Shown one piece after another: positions 54,638-64,000 of a stretch of 64,000 nt of DNA. The first letter of the stretch is position 1. Each line of letters begins with the position of its first letter. The position numbers and the translations under genes were made by a program. The notes under the pieces were generated by a model. It made no database searches and was not told the DNA's origin. It saw only the letters and a program-made list of their open reading frames with translations. The DNA comes from QHXN01 sp032162705 (GTDB taxonomy: Bacteria > Acidobacteriota > Blastocatellia > Pyrinomonadales > Pyrinomonadaceae): assembly GCA_032162705.1 (NCBI GenBank), contig JAVRON010000088.1:51909-115908 (forward strand). Reading direction: 5' to 3'.

Positions 54638-55849
54638 TTACCTCTCGCCCAAAAGGTACACGCCCGTCTCCGGATGGAAGCCTTTCCAGTCGAACCAGTA
54701 GTCTTTGACGGGTTGAACCCGTTCGAGCTTTCGCCCCGCGAGCGCGCCGGAGGTAGCCGCGCCGGTGAAGTCCCACTCGCTGCCCGTCTCTGTGTCGATG
54801 AGGTTCGGAGAGCCGGGCCGGAGAAAGAATTCGAGCACATGGGCGTCGAGCCGGCGGTCAAAGACGCGGACGCTCTTTCCGTCTTCGCCGAGCAGGACGA
54901 GGACGGGCGTCGTGCCGATGGTGTCGATGATGGGGTTCTGCTTTTCGAGCGCGTCGAAGGGATATGCTTTTGCGGAGCCGCCCGCCTCGACGCCGACGAC
55001 GAGCGTGCGCGCAGGGAGCACGGCGTTCGCGTCTGCGAGGGTCGTCGCCACGGGCACGCGCTGCATGCGTCGCTCCCAATCGGCGGGCGCATAGTTGTTC
55101 GCCGCCGCGACCTTCGGGTCGGGCCTGAGTACACGCCCTCCGGCGTTCTCACTCTTCCACGTCGCGTAGGTCAGCTCGTCGTGGTCGAAGAGTTTGAGTC
55201 GTCGCCCTTTGAGCGGGCCCAGCACACACTCGCCCGAGACCTGCTGCCACCAGGAGCCGGTCTCCTCGTCGCGCATGATGAAGTTCTGGTTGTTGATGCC
55301 CGCGAGATGAAAGTGAAGCGCGCGCCCGTCTACGGTCGTCTCCCACACCAGACCGGTGTGACAGAGCGTTCAATAGGTGGCGGCGACGGGTACGCCCCCA
55401 ACCGTATCCGCGACGATGTGATGATAAGCCAGAAGCCTGACGGGATAAGCCACTGCCTCGCCACCGCGCTCGACGGCGAGCACCATGTCTTCGTCGCCCA
55501 CGTAATCGACCTCGTCCGCGCGTGCGTAGGTCGCGCCCGCGAGCGGGTTGAACATCCACTCGAAATGGTTCTGCCGCGCGAACCACACAGAGGCCGCCAC
55601 GGGCACGAGCAGCACAACCATCAAGCCCTTCGCCCACCAGCGCCGCGACTCGCGCCACATCCGCGCGACGAGCAAGACACTCAAGAGTGCCGCCGCAATC
55701 GTCACCCAAGGGGCCCATGCGTGCAACTCGTACCCGGCTGCGAGCGCCCGCCCCGTCTGCGGACGAAACGGCTGGATAAGAAAGACGGGGACGACGACGA
55801 ATGCGAGCGCGACGAGGACGACGAGGATCAGTAATAGCCAGCGTTTCAT
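54638..55849 (-). CDS. DUF3179-domain membrane protein, probable selenoprotein (in-frame UGA)
   Basis: The frame is open from an ATG at 55849 to 54638 except for one TGA at 55372-55370. Reading it as residue 160 gives a 403-residue protein. It has about three N-terminal membrane segments, then the DUF3179 domain: YHHIVADTVGGVPVAATY, the TGA, TLCHTGLVWE, FIMRDEETGSWWQQVSG, ECVLGPLKGRRL and a repeated C-terminal half. Cys-containing relatives have a YCxLC motif here, so the TGA replaces the first Cys and gives UxxC (Sec160, Cys163). A SECIS-like hairpin follows directly. Both halves keep clear protein character, which argues against a pseudogene. The function of DUF3179 is unknown; a redox role is inferred from the CxxC/UxxC. 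Confidence 0.78.
55340..55366 (-). promoter_or_regulatory. Candidate bacterial SECIS element
   Basis: In RNA sense, four bases after the UGA, CUC-UGU-CACACC-GGUCU-GGUGUG-G-GAG can fold into a six-pair GC-rich upper stem with the five-base loop GGUCU, plus a lower CUC/GAG stem. The E. coli fdhF SECIS also has GGUCU in its apical loop, which is bound by SelB. The loop begins 15 bases after the UGA, about 3 bases closer than in fdhF. No selC, selA or selB gene is in the window. Confidence 0.65.
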
Positions 55850-55934
55850 GATTTTCTGGAACTTTAAACTGCCACTACCGTCGCTCGACTTTGCGACGTA
55901 CGCGGCATAATAAGGAAGGCTAAGCGCATGGTGA

Positions 55935-56331
55935 TTATTCGAGCGCGATGACCTTCACCGCGAAAGCAGTCGGTCGGGGCGCGGAGTTATCAATCTCTCC
56001 AACGTAGGCGCGGACGTGCTGCTCTGCTTTCAAATCGCGGACTGAGATTTTAGTGAGGTCGCCGTCTCGTTCGCTGTAAAAGGCGGTGTCAGGCGTCGCC
56101 CACAACTGAACATGGCGTCCGTCAGATGTCTCGACATACACATCATAGACAATCTCCTCAGAGAACCATCCGTTTAACTCACCGTGTTCTGAATCCACCT
56201 GGATATAAAATTCAAAACGTCCCTCGATAACTGCCCTCTCATCCGGCATTCTGTGAGAGACGATGTATCCGCCCGCCACAATCGCCAGCAGCAGCAAGGC
56301 GGCAAGTCCGGCGCGGGAACTGAAGGACGAG

Positions 56332-56339
<8 letters not shown>
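55935..56339 (-). CDS. Membrane-anchored hypothetical protein (134 aa)
   Basis: One N-terminal transmembrane helix (AGLAALLLLAIVAGGYIVS) anchors an outward domain of about 105 residues. That domain is beta-rich, with alternating strands (IEGRFEFYIQVDSEHGEL, VYDVYVETSDGRHVQLWA) that suggest a small barrel or OB-like fold. I do not recognise the family. Its ATG at 56339 overlaps the last 8 bases of lepA, so it is translated by coupling to lepA. Whether it shares lepA's biology is unclear. Confidence 0.72.
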
Positions 56340-58131
<1,792 letters not shown>

Positions 58132-58133
58132 TG

Positions 58134-58216
58134 TTTAGAGGCTAGAGGCTAGAGGCCAGAGGCTGGTGAAGAAGAAGTTCTAACCAGCCTCTAGCCTCTA
58201 ACCTCTAGCCTCTAAC
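58134..58216. repeat. Heptamer-built inverted repeat (word TAGAGGC)
   Basis: Left arm 58135-58167 (TTAGAGGC-TAGAGGC-TAGAGGC-CAGAGGC-TGGT) pairs with right arm 58182-58216 (reverse complement GTTAGAGGC-TAGAGGT-TAGAGGC-TAGAGGC-TGGTT) around a loop of about 14 bases. The remaining bases up to 58326 are GC-rich and featureless to my eye. It begins next to the lepA start codon. Confidence 0.75.
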
Positions 58217-58326
58217 TTATAACAAACCGGGGGCGAAACCGCACGCGCGACCCCGGCGAAAGCCTCACGCGTCGAGGCTCGCGGCCCACGGTTTACACGT
58301 CGGGGTTTGCGGTTCGGGGCTTTGAT

Positions 58327-59547
58327 TCAGGCACGGGACGAGAGCGCGCGGGAGTCTGCGGCGGGCCGTGTTTTTGTGCCGAGCGTCGCGGCGTGGAGGC
58401 CGTCGTCGAGGCCGAGGCGTGTCAAGCGCTCTGGCTCCGACGAAGAGCCTTGAAGCGGAATCTCAAGCGTAACGACCGCGCCGCCTGCGGGCGAGTTAGC
58501 AAGCTCGAAGCGGTAGCTTGTGCCATAGAGTTGTTGGAGCCGCGCGCGCGTGTTCGAGAGTCCGACGCCGCCCTGCTGTTGCGATCCACGGCTGGCGGCG
58601 GCGGTCGATTCGGGCAGGCCGTGCCCGTTGTCCTTAACCTGTAGGCGAAGCACGCCGCCCACGCCTGCGGCGCTGATCTCGACGTGGCCGGGCGCGGAGC
58701 GCGGGGCGACGCCGTGGCGGATAGCGTTCTCGACGATGGGCTGGAGGATGAGGTTCGGCACGCGGCAGTTCAAGACCTGCGGGTCAACGTCGAGCCGCGT
58801 CGTCAGACGCTCCCCGAAGCGTATGCGCTCGATTTCGAGGTAGCAGTTGAGGAACTCGATCTCCTGGCGGAGCGGCACCTCCTGCGCGGCGGATGTCTCC
58901 AGAGTCAGGCGCAGGAAGTCGCCGAGGCGCGCGATCATCTTGTCGGCGGCGTCCGGGTCGGTGTGGACGAGCGCGGAGATGGAGTGCAAGGCGTTAAAGA
59001 GGAAGTGCGGGTGAAGCTGCATCTTCAAGGCTTGGAGTTGCGCCTGCGACGCGCGCAGCTCGCCCTCTCGGTAACGCTGGTAGTAATCGACGGCGTGGCT
59101 GAGGACGACGATGATCCAGTAGACCAAAAGCTCTTTGTCGAGGCTGACGAAGATCAGGCGCGGGAAGCTTGAGACCTTGAGGCTGCTAAAGTTGTCGCCG
59201 AAGGCGTAGTCGATGACGATGTGATAAGTCGCCCAGACCGCCGAGACCGCAACGCCCGCGACGAGTTGTACGAGCAGCGCTCGCCGCCACACGGGGCGCT
59301 CGATGCGATACCGGCGCGCGAGCCTGAGCACGAACGGCGTCGAGAGCGCGAAGATCACGACGGCGCTCATCTGCCAGGCGAGCGCGAGCGGCAGAGTGAT
59401 CTGCTTCTCCGTGTGCAGAAAGTAAAAGTAAATCTGGCTTGAAAAGAAGAGACCGACCAGCGCCCACACGCCCCAGATAAAGGCGAGCCGCGCCAAACGC
59501 TGCCGCCCCACCGCCCCACCACTCTCCGCGTCGAACAACTTCATCAC
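58327..59547 (-). CDS. LytS/YehU-type sensor histidine kinase
   Basis: The 406-residue kinase has four hydrophobic segments in its first 150 residues (VWALVGLFFSSQIYFYFL, LALAWQMSAVVIFALSTPFVL and two more). The His-kinase box is LHPHFLFNALHSI, with the phospho-accepting His. The ATPase domain has LILQPIVENAIRHGV and NGHGLPES. Such kinases normally pair with a LytTR-type response regulator encoded next to them. None is found here, since the gene downstream (lepA) and those upstream (DUF5131, TcmP) are unrelated. The start is ATGATG at 59547; either Met is possible. Confidence 0.92.
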   Translation of the reverse strand: MMKLFDAESGGAVGRQRLARLAFIWGVWALVGLFFSSQIYFYFLHTEKQITLPLALAWQMSAVVIFALSTPFVLRLARRYRIERPVWRRALLVQLVAGVAVSAVWATYHIVIDYAFGDNFSSLKVSSFPRLIFVSLDKELLVYWIIVVLSHAVDYYQRYREGELRASQAQLQALKMQLHPHFLFNALHSISALVHTDPDAADKMIARLGDFLRLTLETSAAQEVPLRQEIEFLNCYLEIERIRFGERLTTRLDVDPQVLNCRVPNLILQPIVENAIRHGVAPRSAPGHVEISAAGVGGVLRLQVKDNGHGLPESTAAASRGSQQQGGVGLSNTRARLQQLYGTSYRFELANSPAGGAVVTLEIPLQGSSSEPERLTRLGLDDGLHAATLGTKTRPAADSRALSSRA

Positions 59548-59618
59548 GCGCGTATCATCTCAACTGCGACCCGTGAAGACAAACCCCATTAGGGCATTGG
59601 ACAATCACCTTATTTGAT

Positions 59619-60341
59619 TTAAACAGATGCAGCCATTAGAGGCATATCGTCCCAAGTTCTATCTTCCAGCATGCGCCCGGTCTTCTTCTTATTAGTGCCA
59701 CCCCACTGTTTGAAGAAGAAAGGGACACCTGCGGCTGTGCATTGGTCGCGGATGTCGAGTACCCATTCTCTTCTCATTGAGCGCGCACCGGGGCCAGACT
59801 CACCACCGACGATGACCCAATTAATGCCTTGTAAATTCAGATTAGGTAAAGGGCCAAGCAGCGGTTCGAGGGACAGGAATTTGATGTGGGCTTTTGTTTC
59901 ACGCAAATGGTCAATTCGGAATGTATATTCCTGACTCTCAACGCTGACGCCCATCCAGATGTTAGACCGCCAGCTTAGCGTCTGACTCAATCTCATGAGA
60001 CGCTGCGAACGTTTTGTTAGAACCTGAAACCGATGCTGGGAGGCTCGGCTCATCACGTCAAACACCCTGTGAATGTATTCGGTGGGAACGTCTTTATGGA
60101 AGAGGTCACTCATGGAGTTGACGAAAATCATCTGCGGCAACTTCCAGCGCAGTGGCAACTCCAACATATGTTCTTGGATGGTTAACTTGAAACCGTCTGC
60201 GTAGTTGGGCTGCCCCATAGCTTGCAAGCGGAGCGCAAGACGCTCGGCGTAACAGTGGTCACAACCGGGACTAATTTTCGTGCAACCCGTAACCGGATTC
60301 CATGTTGATTCTGTCCACTCAATCGCAGACTTTGCTCCCAT
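59619..60341 (-). CDS. DUF5131 (phage Gp37/Gp68-like) three-Cys-motif protein
   Basis: This 240-residue protein carries three cysteines, C20, C27 and C30, in TGCTKISPGCDHCYAE. This resembles a radical-SAM-type 4Fe-4S motif with unusual Cx6Cx2C spacing. W9T10, WNPVTGC and VSVESQE are typical of the DUF5131 family. Radical SAM chemistry is a known suggestion for such proteins and is not proven. GGAGGATAGAA upstream of the ATG is a good ribosome-binding site. It lies 48 bases after the TcmP gene on the same strand, the recurrent two-gene arrangement for these families. The base composition (about 45% GC by eye) is clearly lower than the surroundings, suggesting recent transfer. Confidence 0.85.
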   Translation of the reverse strand: MGAKSAIEWTESTWNPVTGCTKISPGCDHCYAERLALRLQAMGQPNYADGFKLTIQEHMLELPLRWKLPQMIFVNSMSDLFHKDVPTEYIHRVFDVMSRASQHRFQVLTKRSQRLMRLSQTLSWRSNIWMGVSVESQEYTFRIDHLRETKAHIKFLSLEPLLGPLPNLNLQGINWVIVGGESGPGARSMRREWVLDIRDQCTAAGVPFFFKQWGGTNKKKTGRMLEDRTWDDMPLMAASV

Positions 60342-60389
60342 TTCTATCCTCCAAGGCCCAACGCAAACTTGGTTGAGGTCTTTATAGCT

Positions 60390-61514
60390 TCAGCCAACAA
60401 ACGTTAGCGGCTCATCATCGTTTATTTGTTTCTTGCCGTGCCTCGGGAGTAGCCGGTTAGCATGAATTAACTCTTTGACGACAGCATTGTAATCTTTGTC
60501 ACTGAAGCCTCCAAAGCTTTGGAAGCTGAAATGTTTTCTTATATTTCCCCGTGTGGTCTGCTTATTTTCTTTAAGATACTCTAAGATTAGGTCTAAGAGT
60601 TCCTTGCGTCTCCAAATAATTTCCTGCTGTAGTTGGTTGAATTCTTCTGACAATGTAAGTTGCTGCTCGTCAGTTCCTTCTTCTAGAAGTGTATCTTCTT
60701 CCTCACGTATAAAGTTGCTCATTAGGACGATGCCGTCTGGATGGCGAGTGCAGTAAACGAGGAAATATTTTGGGGAGTCATTTCTTGATTTACGAACCGG
60801 GTAAGCTGTCACTGTATAATCGTATTTTGAAATGTTCTCCATATAAATTCGGAGCAGCCCTCTTTCCCTCTCTTGAGTTGAAAGATGACCTTCCCTGAAT
60901 AGCTTTTCCCATCTATCACTGCCAATTATTTCAGTGACATTCTCAATATTAGTTCTAGATGCTTTAACCGCTCGCTCAGTAACTGCCCGTGAGTGCATAG
61001 TATCAGCAATGCGGCGTAATCCATCCGAATCAAAGTTAATGATAAGTTCCGTTGTTCTTTGCGGGCGCTTTAGAATTGGCAATAAATGAGAGAAGAGAAC
61101 ATAGGTTGGCCCATACGGGTCTATGAAAAACAATGCGGGATTATCTGAGATCATCGAAAGGATAGTTGACCCTAACTCCCCAAACCGTCCCTGTAGATTT
61201 GTGACGACCCCTGTCGATTCCCAAAATTGGGTGACGTGCTTTAAAGATTGGTAATGGTCAGGAGCGTTCTCGACGTTAATCAGTCGAAGATTAACAGGCC
61301 TTCTCCATGTCGCTGCTTTGTCCGCAAGTTGTGCCATCATTAATGGAGACCCAGGGCTGCCATCTTCATATTTTGCTGCGCCTGCGAATCCATCAACGCA
61401 ATATATCAACTTTGCCCAGCTACCTACCTTTGCACTGAAAGGTGGCAAATACTTCCCAAGTAAGCGGTGCTTACGTTTAGACCATATTTTCGGATTAGCG
61501 AAGAAATTGTCCAT
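60390..61514 (-). CDS. Three-Cys-motif partner protein (TcmP family)
   Basis: This 374-residue protein is named for its co-occurrence with the three-Cys protein encoded next to it. Near the N-terminus it has VDGFAGAAKYEDGSPGS (40-56), which looks like a Rossmann SAM-binding motif I. FFIDPYGP (129-136) resembles the DPPY-like catalytic motif of DNA or RNA methyltransferases, so it may modify a nucleic acid or a partner. The C-terminus (about 290-374) looks helical and winged-helix-like. The AT-rich composition continues through the gene, and codon use differs from its neighbours (many AAT, TTA and ATA codons). The pair has no other partner gene here. Its function is unknown. Confidence 0.85.
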   Translation of the reverse strand: MDNFFANPKIWSKRKHRLLGKYLPPFSAKVGSWAKLIYCVDGFAGAAKYEDGSPGSPLMMAQLADKAATWRRPVNLRLINVENAPDHYQSLKHVTQFWESTGVVTNLQGRFGELGSTILSMISDNPALFFIDPYGPTYVLFSHLLPILKRPQRTTELIINFDSDGLRRIADTMHSRAVTERAVKASRTNIENVTEIIGSDRWEKLFREGHLSTQERERGLLRIYMENISKYDYTVTAYPVRKSRNDSPKYFLVYCTRHPDGIVLMSNFIREEEDTLLEEGTDEQQLTLSEEFNQLQQEIIWRRKELLDLILEYLKENKQTTRGNIRKHFSFQSFGGFSDKDYNAVVKELIHANRLLPRHGKKQINDDEPLTFVG

Positions 61515-61542
61515 GTGAAGTATTCAGCTTAAAAGCTTGAGA

Positions 61543-62508
61543 TTAAGTGGTGTTTTGTGCGGCCTCGCGGGCGAGGAGGGCTGCGCCGATGGGGACGGCG
61601 TCGGGGCCGAGGGTGGCGACGACGATCTGTGTGGACTCGAAGTTGGGTTGGAAGGAGCGGCGGCGGGCCTCTGCGATGATGGGGTCGAGGATCAGCTCGC
61701 CTGCGTCCATGACGCCGCCGCCTAAGACGATGCGCTCGGTATTGAGGAGGTTGATGACGGCGGCCAGGCCCGTGCCGATATAGCGGCCCGTGCGTGTAAT
61801 CATCATCGCGGCGAAGTCGTCGCCGTTTTTGGCCTCGTGCGCGATGTCGGCGGCGGTGAAGTTCTTATTGAGTCCCAGACGCGAGAGCGAGGAGGTTGAG
61901 TCTCGCATCAGTCTCTCGTGCGTGCGGCGGACGATGTTGGGCGCGGAGGCGACCGTCTCAAGACAGCCGACGTTGCCGCACGCGCACTCGACGCCCTCCG
62001 GGTCGATGGTGATGTGGCCGAACTCGCCCGCGAAGCCCGAGGCCCCGCGCCAGAGGCGGCCTTCGAGGATGAGCGCGCCGCCGATGCCTGTCCCGATGGT
62101 GACGTAGAACATGTTGCGGCTGCCGCGTCCGGCTCCGGCAGCGTACTCGCCCATCGCGCCCGCGTTCGCATCGTTGTCGAGCGCGACGGGAAGACCGGTG
62201 ACTTCGCCGAGCGCTTCGCGCAGGTCTTCGCGCATGACCGAGGGGAGGTCTGAGGAGATAACGACGCGTCCCGTTTCGGGGCTGACCAGACCGGGGACGC
62301 CGACGCCGACCGCTGCAACGCGCGCGGGCGAAGCATCGCGCAACTCCGTGACGAGGCGTGCGACCTGCGCGGCGAGGTCTGCGGAGGCGAGCGCCATCTC
62401 GCGCCTTGCGACCACGACGCCGTCCGCAGAGACGAGCGCCGCGCGCGCCGACGTGGCGCAGAGTTCCACGCCTACGTAATGCTGTTCGTTTGGCGTTGGG
62501 GCGCTCAT
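61543..62508 (-). CDS. ROK-family sugar kinase (glucokinase-like)
   Basis: This 321-residue cytoplasmic kinase would phosphorylate glucose or a related sugar with ATP. It has the N-terminal phosphate loop (YVGVELCATSARAALV, slightly unusual in lacking DxGGT), DNDANAGAMGEY with the catalytic Asp and GTGIGGALILEGRLWRG. The zinc motif is ECACGNVGCLE, preceded by GEFGH for the sugar-contacting Glu and His. No DNA-binding domain is present, so it is an enzyme and not a ROK repressor. The loss of DxGGT at the N-terminus is worth noting. A stretch of low GC (the DUF5131/TcmP pair) ends just before its stop. Confidence 0.92.
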   Translation of the reverse strand: MSAPTPNEQHYVGVELCATSARAALVSADGVVVARREMALASADLAAQVARLVTELRDASPARVAAVGVGVPGLVSPETGRVVISSDLPSVMREDLREALGEVTGLPVALDNDANAGAMGEYAAGAGRGSRNMFYVTIGTGIGGALILEGRLWRGASGFAGEFGHITIDPEGVECACGNVGCLETVASAPNIVRRTHERLMRDSTSSLSRLGLNKNFTAADIAHEAKNGDDFAAMMITRTGRYIGTGLAAVINLLNTERIVLGGGVMDAGELILDPIIAEARRRSFQPNFESTQIVVATLGPDAVPIGAALLAREAAQNTT

Positions 62509-62633
62509 CTCAAAGCCTTCTGCGTGAAGAGATTAAAAACGAAATTGGGTGCCGGGTCAGAGTCGGCGTGATGGTAACAAAGGGCCGGGGGGCTGTCAAA
62601 CAACACCCTCTCCGTGTAAAATGACGCCCCGGA

Positions 62634-62711
62634 AGTGATAAGTGATAAGTGATGAGTAGGTGATAAGAACTTATCTCGTCACTCATCATTCATCACTCAT
62701 CACTTATCACT
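62634..62711. repeat. Heptamer-built inverted repeat (word AGTGATA/AGTGATG), copy 1
   Basis: Left arm 62634-62667 and right arm 62670-62711 are made of AGTGATA and AGTGATG units in opposite orientation, nearly without a loop. The right arm ends 3 bases before the uspA start codon. Confidence 0.75.
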
Positions 62712-62714
62712 CTT

Positions 62715-63176
62715 ATGAACATTGACTCCATCCTGCTGCCGACTGACTTCAGCGAGTGCGCGCGGTACGCCGTCCCGGTGGCGGCGGAGTTTGCACGCCT
62801 GCTGGGTGCGCGCGTCGTCTGCCTGCACGTCGTCGAGCCGGTCGTACAATCGATGGGATGGACGCCTCTTCAGGCCGAGCCGCTGCCGGTCGTCGAGGTG
62901 AGCGAGCAGTTGGAGGAGTCAGCGGCGCGCGACCTGCCCGAGTTCTCGAAGAGCGAGGAGTTCAAAGGGCTTGACGTGGAGGACTTGATTGCGCGCGGCG
63001 ACCCGGCAGCCGAGATCGTGCGCGTTGCAGAGGAGCGCGGCATCGGCCTGATTATCATCTCTTCGCACGGGCGCGCGGGGCTTGGGCGCATCCTGTTCGG
63101 CTCGACCGCCGAGTCGGTCGTCCGCCACGCGCGCTGTCCCGTGCTGGTGGTCAAACCTCCCGAAGGTGATAAGTGA
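62715..63176 (+). CDS. Universal stress protein UspA family
   Basis: This 153-residue single-domain protein starts MNIDSILLPTDFSECARYAV. The C-terminal ATP-binding signature is SSHGRAGLGRILFGSTAESVVRHARCPVLVVKP, here broken by no indel and matching GxxGxxxxxxGS. It should bind ATP and dimerise in the cytoplasm under stress. No Shine-Dalgarno exists: the 3 bases before the ATG are preceded by a hairpin arm. The last two codons and the stop (GAT AAG TGA) are themselves heptamer-repeat sequence of the next hairpin. Confidence 0.9.
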   Translation: MNIDSILLPTDFSECARYAVPVAAEFARLLGARVVCLHVVEPVVQSMGWTPLQAEPLPVVEVSEQLEESAARDLPEFSKSEEFKGLDVEDLIARGDPAAEIVRVAEERGIGLIIISSHGRAGLGRILFGSTAESVVRHARCPVLVVKPPEGDK

Positions 63177-63242
63177 TGAGTGATAAGTGATGAGAAAGAG
63201 CAAGCGGGTTTTCTTATCACTTATCACTCATCACTTATCACT
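63166..63242. repeat. Heptamer-built inverted repeat (word AGTGATA/AGTGATG), copy 2
   Basis: Left arm 63166-63194 includes the end of uspA; right arm 63213-63242 ends 6 bases before the DedA-type start codon. The arms share AGTGATAAGTGATGAGTGATA-type units, with a loop of about 18 bases. Confidence 0.75.
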
Positions 63243-63248
63243 GCTCTT

Positions 63249-63959
63249 ATGGATTTACATTTCGTCAACGACCTTTTGTGGAAGTTCGGGCTTCCGGCCA
63301 TCTTTCTGCTGACGATGGCGGAGGGCGACATCACGCTGCTGCTGGCCGGGGTGCTGGCACACGGGCAGGCGTTTGGCGACTATAGTTTCTTACAGGTGCT
63401 CGCTGTCGGCACGGTGGCCGGGGTGGCAAGCGACAACGTGGCCTACGCGCTGGGGCGGGCCGGACGCTCGGGCGTGAAGAAGTATCGCTTCTACTCTGCG
63501 GCTCGCCCGCGGCTTGAGCGTTTGACGAACAAGTTCGGGTCGCTCTCGATCTTCGTCTCGAAGTTCACCTACGGGCTGCGCTGGGGTTCGTGCGCCTTCT
63601 ACGGCGTGGCGAAGATGCCGTACCTGCGTTTCCTTCTGCTGTCGTTTGCGAGTTGCTTCATGTGGGTGCTCGTGCTCTCGGGAGTCGGCTTCGTCTTCCA
63701 CAGCGCCGTCTACAATCTGATCGGCGACTTCCACAAGTTCCCCGTCTTCCTGCTCGTCATCGTCGCGGTCGGGGTGCTGGGCTTCTACCTCGCGGAGAAA
63801 TACTGGCTCTCGAAGAAGGTCGAAGAGGCGAACCCCGAGAAGTTCCAGAAGTTCGAGCAGGCCGCCGAAGTTAAGCTCCACGAGATCAGAGACGAGATAC
63901 AGGAGATGATTCCCCACCCGCTCTCGCGACACATGGACGCGCCCAAACAGAAGAGCTAG
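63249..63959 (+). CDS. DedA/SNARE-associated-type membrane protein
   Basis: I start at the ATG at 63249 (MDLHFVNDLLWKFG) because the longer frame runs through the hairpin. The 236-residue protein has about five hydrophobic segments. It has the DedA-type region EGDITLLLAGVLA near the start, GVASDNVAYALGRAG, then FVSKFTYGLRWGSCAFYGVAKMPYLRFL with the family's conserved basic/Gly loop. The C-terminal 50 residues are charged and helical. DedA proteins are linked to membrane homeostasis and lipid flipping. It may be transcribed with the adjacent uspA. No Shine-Dalgarno is seen. Confidence 0.87.
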   Translation: MDLHFVNDLLWKFGLPAIFLLTMAEGDITLLLAGVLAHGQAFGDYSFLQVLAVGTVAGVASDNVAYALGRAGRSGVKKYRFYSAARPRLERLTNKFGSLSIFVSKFTYGLRWGSCAFYGVAKMPYLRFLLLSFASCFMWVLVLSGVGFVFHSAVYNLIGDFHKFPVFLLVIVAVGVLGFYLAEKYWLSKKVEEANPEKFQKFEQAAEVKLHEIRDEIQEMIPHPLSRHMDAPKQKS

Positions 63960-63970
63960 GAGAATAAGGC

Positions 63971-64000
63971 AGTGTTAAGTGATGAGTGATAAGTGATAAG
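63971..64000. repeat. Left arm of a further AGTGATA-type hairpin (cut by the window edge)
   Basis: Four heptamer units of the same word (AGTGTTA-AGTGATG-AGTGATA-AGTGATA) begin 11 bases after the DedA-type stop codon and run off the right edge. They match the left arms at 62634 and 63166. Confidence 0.7.

Noticed and set aside
55370..55849. Separate 159-residue membrane protein ending at the TGA
   Set aside because: The frame continues without any other break into the rest of the DUF3179 domain. The TGA falls at the conserved Cys, so one gene with a recoded codon is more likely.

Overview
The window looks like chromosomal DNA of an Acidobacteriota bacterium, most likely class Blastocatellia (subdivision 4). 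That placement is inferred, not computed. It rests on the GC-rich coding style, a 1094-residue Oar-like TonB receptor with an N-terminal carboxypeptidase-regulatory domain, a Ser/Thr kinase fused to a TolB-like domain and TPRs, many secreted paralogues, and an SRP RNA gene just upstream of dnaX.

Layout. 0-7 kb: a tripartite RND efflux operon (adaptor, pump, outer-membrane channel) ending in a 49-residue single-span membrane protein. 7-13.4 kb: a decayed accessory island with a truncated WYL-type regulator, a large Cas4/RecB-like nuclease fused to a Dna2/Upf1-type helicase, the first third of a DNA adenine methylase joined to a PEGA/TPR pseudogene with three frameshifts, and a tRNA-Ser 3' fragment. 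13.6-19.3 kb: a secreted HExxH protein, a 2-hydroxycarboxylate transporter and two paralogous OmpR-type regulators with one kinase. 19.7-35.6 kb: the TonB receptor, then seven tandem paralogous secreted PstS-like binding proteins without any ABC permease or ATPase (a CopD protein splits the array 3+4), a Cache-like secreted protein, a beta-propeller lipoprotein and a dicarboxylate symporter. 35.7-44.5 kb: the Ser/Thr kinase, a second Cache-like protein, a thioesterase, an RND remnant, an alcohol dehydrogenase, a Crp-type regulator, a hybrid kinase and SixA. 44.6-48.5 kb: a second tRNA-Ser fragment, an intact tRNA-Ser(GGA), SRP RNA, a VOC protein and dnaX. 48.6-64 kb: a Ycf48-like repeat protein, an RNase HI-like protein, a Rad50/SbcC-like ATPase, a DUF3179 protein with an in-frame UGA, lepA, a LytS-type kinase, an AT-richer two-gene cassette (DUF5131 + TcmP), a ROK protein, UspA and a DedA-family protein.

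The strongest unusual points are these. (1) The DUF3179 gene reads as a selenoprotein: UGA replaces the first Cys of its CxxC and is followed by a SECIS-like hairpin with a GGUCU loop. (2) The array of seven binding proteins has diverged at the ligand loop. (3) The DUF5131/TcmP cassette has foreign base composition. (4) A family of intergenic hairpins is built from heptamers, with a different word at each locus, and these abut start and stop codons. (5) Two tRNA-Ser 3' fragments share a conserved upstream flank and look like integration scars. All calls come from reading the sequence; no database search was run.
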